From the NCBI GenBank assembly GCA_002474415.1, contig DLQV01000168.1, positions 5,529 to 16,260 of the forward strand: a stretch of DNA of 10,732 nt, written 5' to 3'. Made by a program: the position numbers and the translations under genes. The notes below the pieces were generated by a model. It was not told the origin of the DNA, did not search any database, and was given only the letters and a program-made list of their open reading frames with translations. This document shows positions 1-8,212 of the stretch, piece by piece (position 1 is the first letter of the stretch; the number at the start of each line of letters is the position of its first letter). The stretch comes from Lachnospiraceae bacterium UBA7598. Lineage in GTDB: Bacteria; Bacillota; Clostridia; Lachnospirales; Lachnospiraceae.

Positions 1-2966
1 TCATACTGCAGGACAAGGGATGCATGCTTTAACTCCGATACCGAATATTTGCTCTTCTGTCCTGCTTCACTCTGATACGGATAGCGATAGGAAAACCATT
101 CTTCATATTTTTGAACCATTTCTGGCTGTGCATGATCGATATGTTGCAGCATTTTTTCATATTCTTCCCTGCTGTCTGCAGCCTGTTCCACCTCTTCCCA
201 TACAATTTTTTCCGGTGGCACTACATCCAGCGTATATTTCTGCGGATAAGAAAGCATGGCTGGAAGAATCCAGTCCAGATAGCTTGCTGCACGGACTCTT
301 TGCTGATAACTGATTGGTTTCTCCAAAAGGACATTCCCGGTATATCCGGAAAATGTTTTTTCTGCATCTTTAATCATTCCGGTCAAAACCAGTTTTTCTT
401 TGGCTCTCGTCAGCGCTACATACAATACGCGCAGTTCCTCTCCGAGATTTTCCCTGCGTATCCGGTCTGCGATCTCCGACCGGAATACACTGTTTTTTTT
501 CACCCGTGGCTGCCCGGAAATCTCACAGATTCCAAGTCCTAAATCCGGATGTACCACCAGCCGGTCACTGGCATCCATCTGATTCATTTTTCTTCCCAGG
601 CCGGAAACAAAAACGACCGGAAACTCCAGTCCCTTACTCTTATGAATGGTCATCACACGAACGACATCGGCATTTTCTCCTGTGGTATCTGCTTCTCCGA
701 AGTCCACTTCATACTTTTGCAGTTTGTCAATATAACGCAGAAAATGAAACAGTCCCCGATAACTTGTTTTTTCATAGGCAACCGCTTTGTCCACGAGCAT
801 TGCCAGATTCGCTGCACGGCGCTCTCCTGCCGGCAGCGCCTGTACATAATTTCCATATCCGGTAATCTGAAGAATTTTCTGTATCAGTTCATGAATCGGC
901 AGATCCTGTCTGCCCCGCAGATCCTGATACATCCGGTAAAAGTCAAAAAGTGCCCCTTCCGTAGCCTCCTGCATGGCATGCAATGCAGCCTCTGCAAAGG
1001 AACTTTCCGGTTCCTCCACGCGAATCTGCGCCATTTCTTCCTCATCCAATCCCACCAGAGGCGAACGAAGAACCGCTGCCATGGGAATATCCTGATAAGG
1101 ATTGTCGAGGACCCGCAGCATTGCCAGTACCGTCTGTACTTCCACTGCCGAAAAATACCCGGTCGAAGACTCTGCATAAGCCGGAATTCCTGCTCCCTGC
1201 AGCACCTGCACAAAATCTGTACCGTAGTCTTTTAAACTTCGAAGCAGAATCACAATATCCGAATAGTGAAGTTCCCGAAGCTGTCCGCTCTCCTTATCTG
1301 TCACCTGCATGTGCTGTTTCATATCCGCGATACGTGTGGCGATCATATGAGCCTCCATCTGTCCTTTGGTCAGATTTTTTGTCTCTGAAAGCAATTCGTC
1401 TTTTTCATCCAAAAGCAAAAGCTCCGGTTCTAGTCCCGCTGCATTCTCATCATAATTTTTTGCTCCGCAATACAGTGCCGCATCCCGGTCATACGCTACC
1501 CGTCCCAGATCCGGGCTCATAATTTTATAGAAAATATCATTACAGAAATCCAGTACCTGTGCGCGGCTTCGGAAATTCATATGCAGGTCAATTCTCTGCT
1601 GCAGACTCTCTTCCGTCGAAAAAGAGGCATATTTTTGCATAAAAAGTTCGGGGCGTGCAAGCCGAAACCGATAGATGCTCTGCTTGACATCTCCCACCAT
1701 AAACAGATTATGCCCGCCTTCCGACTCCATGGAAATCGCACGCATGATCTCTTCCTGTACCTGGTTGCTGTCCTGATACTCATCTATCATGATCTCCGCA
1801 AAATGCCTGCGGAATTCTTCTGCGGTATGACGCGGCCGTCTTGTCTTTTCATCCACAAGGATCTGGAGTGCAAAATGCTCAATATCCGAAAAATCAACAA
1901 TTCTCTTTTTTCGCTTTTCTTCACGCATAGCCTGTGCATATTCAAGTGTCAGACGTACCAGCTCTTCGAGAAACGGACACAGACGTTTCTGCTGCGAAAG
2001 CAGCATTTCCAATTCCATTCCAAAATACTTTTTCTGTAATGTCTCCACTTCTTTTTTCACGCCCGACCGGATCGCCATGACCGTTTCTTTTTTTGCTGTG
2101 TCTCCGGAAAATTTACGGATTGGTGATAATTTTCCAAAGACCAGACCATTTAAAAATGTCTGTACCTGCAGATATCCCTGCAGATTTTCTGCCTGCTGCA
2201 GCTGCGTCAGATCTGCTTCTAACGTCTTTGCATACGCCTGGGGTCCATCCTCCGCAAGGCACAGTTGCAGAGCCTGCACCATCTGCGTGCACATGTCACA
2301 CAACAAAAGCCTGGCATGTTCCGCAATATCCTCAAGCATTTCGGTCTGCACCAGTTCCTGTGTATTTTCCACATGATACGGCTCTGTGAGTTTTTTCATC
2401 CACTCCTGCGGCCACGGACTGCTCAAAGACATCCGGTAGATTTTTGCCACCATCTCCCGTACTCCGTGATCATTTCTTTTTCCGGCGTAGGCATCCATCA
2501 GAGAAAGAAAGGCTTCTTCCTGACGCGCATAGTTGTCTTCAAACACCTGCTGTAACACATCCTGCTCCAGCAGCCGGATTTCTCCCTCATCCGCAATCCG
2601 GAAATTCGGGTCTAAACTGATCTCTTCAAAATGATTCCGTACTACAAACAGGCAGAAACTGTCAATCGTTGTGATCATGGCATTGTGAATCAGCGCCGAC
2701 TGCCTGCGCAAATGCGTGTTTTCCGGATCTTTTTCACATTCTTCCTCAATGGCAGCACCGATACGCTCCCGCATTTCTGCTGCCGCTGCTTTCGTGAACG
2801 TTACCACCAACAGCCGGTCGATATCTACCGGGTGCTGTGGATCAAGAATTCTCTTGATAATACGCGCCACAAGTACTGCCGTTTTTCCAGATCCCGCTGC
2901 CGCCGAGACGAGAATGTCCCGGTTTCTGAAATCAATGACGTTCTGCTGTTCTTTCGTCCATTCCAT
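1..2966 (-). CDS. addA: ATP-dependent helicase/nuclease subunit A, AddA (C-terminus beyond window)
   Basis: AddA is the UvrD-like 3'-5' helicase and nuclease subunit of AddAB, which unwinds and resects double-strand DNA ends for RecA loading in the cytoplasm. I translated 988 uninterrupted codons from the ATG at 2966. Visible helicase motifs are a Q-motif (residues 4-8), Walker A SAAAGSGKT (21-29), motif Ia TFTKAAAAEM (57-66), ITTIDSFC (98-105), the family signature DFSDIEHFAL (358-367), Walker B IDEYQDSN (394-401), GDVKQSIYRFR (425-435), NFRSR (464-468), VMTIHKSKGLEFP (771-783) and VALTRAKEKL (850-859). Family members are about 1200 residues, so roughly the last 220, holding the PD-(D/E)XK nuclease, lie past position 1; this is a window cut, not a broken gene. 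An AGGAGG ribosome binding site sits inside the end of addB, whose TAG stop directly abuts this ATG, indicating translational coupling. Identification is firm. Confidence 0.97.
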   Translation of the reverse strand, partial: MEWTKEQQNVIDFRNRDILVSAAAGSGKTAVLVARIIKRILDPQHPVDIDRLLVVTFTKAAAAEMRERIGAAIEEECEKDPENTHLRRQSALIHNAMITTIDSFCLFVVRNHFEEISLDPNFRIADEGEIRLLEQDVLQQVFEDNYARQEEAFLSLMDAYAGKRNDHGVREMVAKIYRMSLSSPWPQEWMKKLTEPYHVENTQELVQTEMLEDIAEHARLLLCDMCTQMVQALQLCLAEDGPQAYAKTLEADLTQLQQAENLQGYLQVQTFLNGLVFGKLSPIRKFSGDTAKKETVMAIRSGVKKEVETLQKKYFGMELEMLLSQQKRLCPFLEELVRLTLEYAQAMREEKRKKRIVDFSDIEHFALQILVDEKTRRPRHTAEEFRRHFAEIMIDEYQDSNQVQEEIMRAISMESEGGHNLFMVGDVKQSIYRFRLARPELFMQKYASFSTEESLQQRIDLHMNFRSRAQVLDFCNDIFYKIMSPDLGRVAYDRDAALYCGAKNYDENAAGLEPELLLLDEKDELLSETKNLTKGQMEAHMIATRIADMKQHMQVTDKESGQLRELHYSDIVILLRSLKDYGTDFVQVLQGAGIPAYAESSTGYFSAVEVQTVLAMLRVLDNPYQDIPMAAVLRSPLVGLDEEEMAQIRVEEPESSFAEAALHAMQEATEGALFDFYRMYQDLRGRQDLPIHELIQKILQITGYGNYVQALPAGERRAANLAMLVDKAVAYEKTSYRGLFHFLRYIDKLQKYEVDFGEADTTGENADVVRVMTIHKSKGLEFPVVFVSGLGRKMNQMDASDRLVVHPDLGLGICEISGQPRVKKNSVFRSEIADRIRRENLGEELRVLYVALTRAKEKLVLTGMIKDAEKTFSGYTGNVLLEKPISYQQRVRAASYLDWILPAMLSYPQKYTLDVVPPEKIVWEEVEQAADSREEYEKMLQHIDHAQPEMVQKYEEWFSYRYPYQSEAGQKSKYSVSELKHASLVLQY

Positions 2967-5900
2967 CTAGTCACTCCTCCTTTCCCTGTTTCTGGCAAGC
3001 TCTGTCTGCATCTGGTCAAGCACTTCTTCTTTTTTCATAGATGCAAACTGCCGATATTCATATCCTGGAATTTTTACATCCATCCCACACACCGATGCAT
3101 ATGGACAATAAGTACAGCTGGTTTCTAAATCACTCCGATAGGGATTTACATCAATGTTTCCCGCATAAATAGCTTCCCCGCACTGCCGGATCTCATGCTC
3201 CACATACCGGGTAATCACAGCAAACTCTTCTGTCGATGCCACTTTCGAACGCGCTGTGGAAATTTCCCCGTTTTTCTTGATTTCCACAGGAATCATCTGT
3301 GATTTTCCTTCAAAATCCTGATCCATGGCACGATAGATTTCCTCTCCGGAATTGACCAGTCCATCCGGACGAAGTGCCATAAGAAGTGCATGTTCTGCCT
3401 CTTCTTCCGACAATGGCACATCGGATTCAAGTACCGGATCATCAATATGGTAATAGAGAATTCCCCCTGGAAGGATTTCTTTTTTCGGATGCTGTCCCCG
3501 CAGCATTTCCATCGCCGCATCCATATAAACTACCAGCTGCAACTGCAGTCCGCGGTACACGCGGATCAGATCAAACTTTGTATTTCCGGACTTATAGTCT
3601 ATTACTTTAATCGAAATTTTATTTTCATCTTCAAAGGTATCCAGACGGTCAATTCGTCCCTCCAACCGCATCGTCACCTCATGCGACAACCGGTATTCAA
3701 GACTTTCTTTTCCCTCCAGTTCGTCGAACGTTACCTCAAAGTTTTCCGGCACAAACTGCCCTGCACGCACCTGCTTTGTCAATGCCCAGACGGTCTGGTC
3801 AAAAATAGCAAGCATCCGTTTTCTCTGATAGGCATTTTCTGCCGTATCGCAGACTGCCATTCCCGGATATCCGTCGATTGCTTCCTGCATGGCACTTTCT
3901 GCCATCTGCCGGCGCACGGCATCCGGCACTCCAAACCAGTCATATTCCGATTGTTCCAGTTTCCGACTGTAACGTTCCAGTGCCGTATGGTAGATATTTC
4001 CCATATCCACACTCTCAAATGCACTGGTCTCACGCTCCGTAAGTTTTAACCCGTATTGCAGGAAATGCGCATACGCACAGGCAGCAAACCGTTCCAGACG
4101 TGTGATACTTCCATGAGGATGTCTTCCGTACAGTGCAAGTGCTACCGCCCGGCTGATTGGCTCTCCCGCATACCGCGTATACGGTGCACGCAGCAGTTTG
4201 CGGATCTTTTCCTGTTTCTGGATATCGTTATCCTGCAAAAACCAGCTGGCAAGCGCATACCATGCCTCTTCGTGTTTTCCACAGACCAGATAATCCTCTG
4301 CCGCCTCTTTCGTATAAAAATCCGTCTGTGCCTGCATATGTTCCATTTCCTGCGGTTTTAATGCCGGAAACAGTTTCTGCAACACCCCGGTCAGGTAAGA
4401 GGGACGAACAGCTTTTCCATCACTGTCAACCTTTGCATAGCTGACATATAACTTTTCCGAAGGCTTTGTCAGATTGCGGTACAGATAAAACCGCTGGATA
4501 AATGCCTGTTCTCTTGCTCCCGGTGCCAGCTCCACTTTTTCAGACAGAAGTTCTCTTTCATACTCGGAAATAATTCCTCCTGCATTCGCCGATTTCGGAA
4601 TAATTCCATCATTGACACCGATAAAAAATAAAACCCTGATATGATTTAATCGTGTACGCTCGATATCTCCAATCGTAACGCTGTCATATCCCGGTGGGAT
4701 CACGGCCACATCCGCAGCAGAAAGTCCAGCCTCAAGCACTTCCGTAAAATCCTGAATCTGTAATGGCTCACTTCCCAGTAAAAGATTGTATTTTTCTAAA
4801 AGTTGCATCACGATTGTATAAATCTGTGCATACTCTCTGGATCTGGTTTCTTCTCCCTGTACCAAAAGCTCTTTTTCTTTCTTCCATAACTGATGCTGGG
4901 TATCGAGTGTTGTCAGCAGCTGATACAATGCCACAATTCCATCGGAAACACAGGCATCTTTCTTTGCAAATACCTCCACAAAAGGAGCCAGATATCCATA
5001 TATTTTTACCCGGAGTTCTTCCAGATGTTCCAGATCATAGAGGGTTTTCTGCCGCGGCATGTGTCCCCATCGTCTGCTCCACGCTGTTTTGCCGCGGATT
5101 CCGGTTGCCACCAGATAATTATCCAGCCGGTCTAAATCATCCTCCGCAATATCACAGAATCCACATCTTAAAAAACGCATAACCGCCTCATAACTGAAAT
5201 TGGTATCGACAATTTCAAGTGCTGCCCGGATAAATTCAATAAATGGATGAAATAAAACTTCTTTGGTGGTATCCATAAAGTATGGAATCCCGTATTTCGT
5301 AAAGACCGGATCGACATAACTCTGATAGGCTTCCACCGCCCCCGTCACCACTGCAATTTCCCGGTAACGGTATCCCTGCCTGATCAGTGCATTAATCTGC
5401 CGCGCCACAAGAACCAGTTCTTCCTGTGGGGTTCTTACTGCTGTCAGATGGATTTCTTCTACCGGACCGTTATATTTTTCCGGTTTGGAACGAAACAGAT
5501 TCTGTTCCATGAATGCCAGTGCCGGAGCCTTCTGAAAACGCTTATGCGCGCTGTCCGTCATTACGATCGGTTCCTCCACCTGCACATGAAGCTCCTCTGC
5601 CATCTTCATCAGCGACAGAATCGTTTTCTTTGACAGTGCAAACAATTCTTCGTTTCCCCTGCAATGATAAAAATCTTCGGAGGCATCGATCGTAAGCGTA
5701 ATATAAATCTGCTCTGTCACCTGCAGCAATTCCCGCATGAGATCATTCTGTATCGGCGTAAAACCGGTAAATTCATCAAATACCAGCACCGCATCCCGCA
5801 AAGTTTCCGACTGTGGCACAAGATTTTTCAGAACATTTAATATCTCTTCTGCCGTCACAAAACTGTCTTTCATAAAATCACAAAAAGCGCGATACATGGT

Positions 5901-6380
5901 TGCCACGTCGCGCAGTTTTGCAGAAAGCACCGGTGAAATTGTTTTGTCTTCGGTCAGTTCCAGCAGCTGTTCCGGTGAAATCCGGTATTGCACCAGCTCG
6001 GAAATCATAGACTTTACTTCTCCAATATATCCCATCCGGTTCATATTTGCCCGAAGAACGGTAAGCGTCTCCTCCTGTTCCTGCGCAATCCTGCGTAGCA
6101 CCAGATTTTTTCCGGTTTCTTCCAAAACCTGTATGTCCTGCATCCCCATGTCATCAAACACACGGTATGCCAGACGCTTAAAACTTAACACATCAATGTT
6201 CATAATCGCATGATTCGGTGCAAGTTCCACAAGCTTTTGCTGTGTTTGCATCGTAAACTGCTCCGGCACGATCACCAGGTAGTTTTTCTTCGGATGCATT
6301 CCTGCTTCCCGGACCAGACGATCATAGATGTATTCTGTTTTTCCACTCCCCGAACTTCCCAGTACAAATTGTAAAGCCAT
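2967..6380 (-). CDS. addB: ATP-dependent helicase/deoxyribonuclease subunit B, AddB
   Basis: AddB is the second subunit of the AddAB helicase-nuclease; in the family it supplies one of the two nuclease sites and Chi recognition, while its helicase fold is largely inactive. The 1137-residue protein is close to normal full length. It begins with Walker A GSSGSGKT (residues 8-15), followed by the family blocks VPEQFTMQTQ, DVLSFKRLAYRVF, VFDEFTGFTPIQ and FFIGVNDGIIPKS. The C-terminal RecB-like nuclease shows H798, GRIDR with D911, and IDYKSG with D928 and K930. Four cysteines, C768 and C1089-x2-C1092-x5-C1098, match the iron-sulfur staple that holds the nuclease domain in AddB proteins. The ATG at 6380 is preceded by an AGAGGGG ribosome binding site. 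lrgB ends 22 bp upstream and addA follows with no gap, so addB and addA are clearly co-transcribed. All expected catalytic residues are present. Confidence 0.98.
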   Translation of the reverse strand: MALQFVLGSSGSGKTEYIYDRLVREAGMHPKKNYLVIVPEQFTMQTQQKLVELAPNHAIMNIDVLSFKRLAYRVFDDMGMQDIQVLEETGKNLVLRRIAQEQEETLTVLRANMNRMGYIGEVKSMISELVQYRISPEQLLELTEDKTISPVLSAKLRDVATMYRAFCDFMKDSFVTAEEILNVLKNLVPQSETLRDAVLVFDEFTGFTPIQNDLMRELLQVTEQIYITLTIDASEDFYHCRGNEELFALSKKTILSLMKMAEELHVQVEEPIVMTDSAHKRFQKAPALAFMEQNLFRSKPEKYNGPVEEIHLTAVRTPQEELVLVARQINALIRQGYRYREIAVVTGAVEAYQSYVDPVFTKYGIPYFMDTTKEVLFHPFIEFIRAALEIVDTNFSYEAVMRFLRCGFCDIAEDDLDRLDNYLVATGIRGKTAWSRRWGHMPRQKTLYDLEHLEELRVKIYGYLAPFVEVFAKKDACVSDGIVALYQLLTTLDTQHQLWKKEKELLVQGEETRSREYAQIYTIVMQLLEKYNLLLGSEPLQIQDFTEVLEAGLSAADVAVIPPGYDSVTIGDIERTRLNHIRVLFFIGVNDGIIPKSANAGGIISEYERELLSEKVELAPGAREQAFIQRFYLYRNLTKPSEKLYVSYAKVDSDGKAVRPSYLTGVLQKLFPALKPQEMEHMQAQTDFYTKEAAEDYLVCGKHEEAWYALASWFLQDNDIQKQEKIRKLLRAPYTRYAGEPISRAVALALYGRHPHGSITRLERFAACAYAHFLQYGLKLTERETSAFESVDMGNIYHTALERYSRKLEQSEYDWFGVPDAVRRQMAESAMQEAIDGYPGMAVCDTAENAYQRKRMLAIFDQTVWALTKQVRAGQFVPENFEVTFDELEGKESLEYRLSHEVTMRLEGRIDRLDTFEDENKISIKVIDYKSGNTKFDLIRVYRGLQLQLVVYMDAAMEMLRGQHPKKEILPGGILYYHIDDPVLESDVPLSEEEAEHALLMALRPDGLVNSGEEIYRAMDQDFEGKSQMIPVEIKKNGEISTARSKVASTEEFAVITRYVEHEIRQCGEAIYAGNIDVNPYRSDLETSCTYCPYASVCGMDVKIPGYEYRQFASMKKEEVLDQMQTELARNRERRSD

Positions 6381-6402
6381 AACCCCTCTTTTTTACTTCT
6401 CC

Positions 6403-7095
6403 TTAATAAATGTGTGAAAAGATCAATGATACCACAACCGTCATCAGACCGGAAACGGCAATTGACAAACTGCTCATGGCTCCTTCAATCTCTCCCATCT
6501 CCATTGCCTTTGATGTTCCCATAGCATGCGAGGCAGATCCAATTCCAACACCCTTTGCCACAGGATCGGTAATGTGAAACAGTTTGCAGATATTCTCGGC
6601 AAACATATTTCCAATCACACCCGTTACAATGATAACCGCAACCGTAATCGTCACAATTCCGCCAAGCTCCTCGGATAATCCCATACCGATTGCTGTTGTG
6701 ATCGACTTTGGAAGCAGCGTGACATACTGTTTATGTGATAATTTAAAAATCAGTGACACTACCAGCACACACAGTGCAGAGGTCATGGCACCCGCAAAAA
6801 TTCCTGCAAGAATTGCCTTCCAGTTCTTCTTAAGCGGCTCAATCTGCTCATACAAAGGCACAGCCAATGCAACAGTCGCCGGTGTCAGGAAATACGAAAG
6901 GTATTTTGCCCCACTCTCGTATGTATCATAATCTACATGAAAAATCAGCAGAAAAATAATAATCAGTGCCATGGAAATCAACAGTGGATTAAAAATGGCA
7001 ATCTTTAATTTTTTCTTGATCAATACTCCGATCTCATAGGTAATAATACTGATAAATACTCCGAAAAATACGGAATTCTGTAAAAAACTATTCAT
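6403..7095 (-). CDS. lrgB: LrgB/CidB-family membrane protein
   Basis: This is a 230-residue polytopic membrane protein of the LrgB family. Likely membrane segments lie around residues 9-26, 35-54, 64-82, 92-115, 143-165 and 206-228. Family signatures are FLTPATVALAVPLY (69-82), the LPKSITT block, and SHAMGTSKA (189-197) followed by a Gly/Glu-rich GEIEGAMSSL segment. LrgB works with LrgA. The pair was first described as an antiholin-like modulator of murein hydrolase activity in Staphylococcus; related pairs such as Bacillus PftAB move pyruvate, and the plant homologue carries glycolate and glycerate. The substrate here cannot be read from the sequence. The start codon overlaps the lrgA stop by one base (TAATG), with AGAGGA upstream as ribosome binding site, so the two are translationally coupled. 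addB follows 22 bp downstream without a visible terminator. Confidence 0.93.
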   Translation of the reverse strand: MNSFLQNSVFFGVFISIITYEIGVLIKKKLKIAIFNPLLISMALIIIFLLIFHVDYDTYESGAKYLSYFLTPATVALAVPLYEQIEPLKKNWKAILAGIFAGAMTSALCVLVVSLIFKLSHKQYVTLLPKSITTAIGMGLSEELGGIVTITVAVIIVTGVIGNMFAENICKLFHITDPVAKGVGIGSASHAMGTSKAMEMGEIEGAMSSLSIAVSGLMTVVVSLIFSHIY

Positions 7096-7454
7096 TATTT
7101 GTCCTCTTTCTTCCCGTGATGTATGATTTGCTGCGTTACCTGTCCTGACACTCCCATGACCAGTACGGTCGAAACGATCAGCAGAATCACAACCGGAAGC
7201 AGAATCGGCCGCAGCTCTCCCCAGCTGTCAATCAAACCAACACCGGCCGGAATAAACATCAGTGGCATGATCTCAATCAGAAACCGGGCTGCCTCATGCA
7301 CCTGTGGCAATTTAATCAGACCTGTCATCAGTGCAATAAATAAGAGCACAAGACCGTAAATACTTGCTGGCATCTGAATAGGAATCACCGCATGCAATAC
7401 TTCCCCGATAAACGAGAAAATGAGAATAATCAATAACTGTCTTAAATACTTCAT
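7095..7454 (-). CDS. lrgA: LrgA/CidA-family small membrane protein
   Basis: This 119-residue hydrophobic protein has about four membrane segments (roughly residues 4-23, 28-46, 60-80 and 85-107) and a short charged C-terminal tail ending GKKEDK. The pattern IPIQMPASIYGLVLLF followed by IMPLMFIPAGVGLI is typical of the LrgA/CidA (holin-like) family, and the length is normal. It is the partner of LrgB, encoded next with a 1-bp overlap. Family members were described as holin/antiholin-like regulators of autolysis and, in some bacilli and streptococci, as part of a pyruvate uptake or export system; which applies here is open. The ATG at 7454 has a clear AAGGAG ribosome binding site. It is the first gene after the terminator at 7511-7551 and probably leads an lrgA-lrgB-addB-addA unit. 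No LytSR-type two-component regulator is in the window. Confidence 0.92.
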   Translation of the reverse strand: MKYLRQLLIILIFSFIGEVLHAVIPIQMPASIYGLVLLFIALMTGLIKLPQVHEAARFLIEIMPLMFIPAGVGLIDSWGELRPILLPVVILLIVSTVLVMGVSGQVTQQIIHHGKKEDK

Positions 7455-7481
7455 TTTTTAACTCCTTCTTTCACTTTTCCC

Positions 7482-7512
7482 ATTTTAGCACCTTTCGGAA
7501 TTTTTTGGGCAA
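7482..7512 (-). promoter_or_regulatory. candidate promoter for lrgA
   Basis: On the minus strand an extended -10 element TGCTAAAAT (TAAAAT at 7487-7482) lies 27 bases before the lrgA start codon. A TTGCCC that could act as -35 lies at 7512-7507. The spacer is 19 bases, longer than the ideal 17, but the TGn extension can compensate. The -35 overlaps the U-tract of the preceding terminator, so the next unit would start immediately after the previous one stops. This is a pattern match only. Confidence 0.45.
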
Positions 7513-7551
7513 AAATAGGGATTGTATTTATAAAATACAATCCCCATTTTT
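7511..7551 (-). terminator. Rho-independent terminator of the cytidylate kinase-like gene
   Basis: A near-perfect hairpin begins 13 bases after the stop codon of the kinase-like gene. The core is a perfect 12-bp stem (7518-7529 with 7533-7544) around a 3-base loop. In minus-strand RNA it extends through a G-U pair, a U-A pair and five A-U pairs to 19 bp, ending in UAUUUUUG. The G-U pair would be an A-C mismatch on the plus strand, which supports the minus-strand orientation. It marks the boundary between the hyd/kinase unit and the lrgAB-addBA unit. Confidence 0.88.
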
Positions 7552-7564
7552 CAAATCCTTCTTC

Positions 7565-8146
7565 CTATTTTTCCTGTGCTTTACAATAATTTACATACTG
7601 CATAATGATATCCGCCGTCCCCTCAATTCCAAAACGTGTATCGTTAATGCACAGATCATAATTTGCAGCGTATCCCCAATCTTCCCCGGTATAATAGGTG
7701 TGATACTGTTTTCGCCGGCCCTCTGTCTTTTCAATAATAGATTCCGCTTCGTGCTTTTTCACTTTGTGTTTCTCCATCAAATGATGGATCCGGGACTCTT
7801 TATCTCCGCTCAAAAACACACGCACCACATCCTTTTCCTTCCGATACGCATAATTTCCGGCCCGGCCGATCAGGATACATGTTTCCTCTCCAATCAGCTC
7901 ATCTAATACCTTACGTGGTGTCTTATGTACAACACTGTCCTCTCCGTCATCTTCTGCAATCGCCGCCAGAAGCGTTCCCGCCGGATTCTCTCCAAAATAA
8001 TCCGGATAATGTTCCAAAATACCTTTTTTCTTTGCAAGTTCTGTCAATGTTTTTTTATTATAAAGCGGAATGTTCAGTCTGTCTGCCAGAACCTGTCCGA
8101 CCTCATCTCCGTAACAGCCGCATTCTCTTGCAATTGTAATCTTCAT
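7565..8146 (-). CDS. cytidylate kinase-like family protein (AAA/P-loop NTPase fold)
   Basis: The 193-residue protein resembles the cytidylate kinase-like family (Pfam Cytidylate_kin2), a P-loop nucleoside-monophosphate-kinase fold whose members mostly lack a tested function; it is not the housekeeping Cmk. Supporting features are an N-terminal strand and loop ITIARECGCYGDEVGQVLA (residues 3-21), the block CILIGRAGNYAYR, the RVFLSGDKESRI segment, and the C-terminal YTGEDWGYAANYDLCIND region followed by a closing helix. The usual GSGG loop reads GCYG here (residues 10-13), with no Walker A lysine. I chose the ATG at 8146 rather than the in-frame TTG at 8155: the ATG has a GAAGG ribosome binding site nine bases upstream, while the TTG would touch it. 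It follows a 16-codon ORF that stops one base before this start, and hydF before that, and is closed by a terminator. Real activity and substrate are unknown. Confidence 0.88.
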   Translation of the reverse strand: MKITIARECGCYGDEVGQVLADRLNIPLYNKKTLTELAKKKGILEHYPDYFGENPAGTLLAAIAEDDGEDSVVHKTPRKVLDELIGEETCILIGRAGNYAYRKEKDVVRVFLSGDKESRIHHLMEKHKVKKHEAESIIEKTEGRRKQYHTYYTGEDWGYAANYDLCINDTRFGIEGTADIIMQYVNYCKAQEK

Positions 8147-8147
8147 T

Positions 8148-8198
8148 CTATTCAACCTTCTTTCCTGTCTTACCGCTGGCGATAAGGAATCCTCCCAT
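8148..8198 (-). CDS. putative 16-codon small ORF between hydF and the kinase-like gene
   Basis: The 16-residue peptide reads MGGFLIASGKTGKKVE and I do not recognise it. The case for translation is positional. A strong GGAGGG ribosome binding site (8212-8207) begins at the base after the hydF TAA stop and lies eight bases before the ATG. The reading frame then ends in TAG one base before the ATG of the kinase-like gene, so terminating ribosomes would sit on that start. It could be a microprotein, or a coupling or leader ORF controlling kinase translation. The start codon falls inside a small CCCAT/ATGGG hairpin. Length alone gives no statistical support, and it may be untranslated spacer. Confidence 0.35.
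   Translation of the reverse strand: MGGFLIASGKTGKKVE
8169..8186 (-). other. small intercistronic RNA hairpin upstream of the kinase-like gene
   Basis: On the minus strand CTTATCG and CGGTAAG pair with one G-U around a CCAG loop (7-bp stem). It sits inside the 16-codon ORF and about 22 bases upstream of the kinase-like start. No U-tract follows, so it is not a terminator. It could be an RNA processing or translation-control element, or chance. Confidence 0.3.
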
Positions 8199-8212
8199 CA
8201 ATGGGTCCCTCC

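Noticed and set aside
549..1235. A 228-codon plus-strand open frame opposite addA
   Set aside because: It lies wholly antisense to addA, whose frame I translated with all helicase motifs intact. The plus-strand product is Cys/His/Phe-rich, low-information and typical of a shadow frame.
1..2966. addA as a pseudogene or truncated gene lacking its nuclease domain
   Set aside because: No stop or frameshift occurs in 988 codons and the frame is still open at position 1. The missing domain lies beyond the window edge.
3390..4049. A 219-codon plus-strand open frame opposite addB
   Set aside because: It is antisense to the conserved AddB nuclease domain, has no recognisable domain, and has the composition expected of the reverse complement of a coding region.
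8147..8155. TTG at 8155 as the start of the kinase-like protein
   Set aside because: It would be directly adjacent to the GAAGG ribosome binding site with no spacing; the ATG at 8146 has a suitable nine-base spacing and begins with the family-typical strand.
8148..8198. The small ORF as a Walker A peptide because it contains SGKTGKK
   Set aside because: A true Walker A needs G-x4-G-K-[ST]; the first glycine is out of register here and the peptide is too short to form a P-loop fold.
8194..8205. CCCATTGATGGG palindrome as an operator
   Set aside because: It is short, lies inside a transcribed intercistronic gap rather than a promoter, and is better described as a minor RNA hairpin around the small-ORF start.
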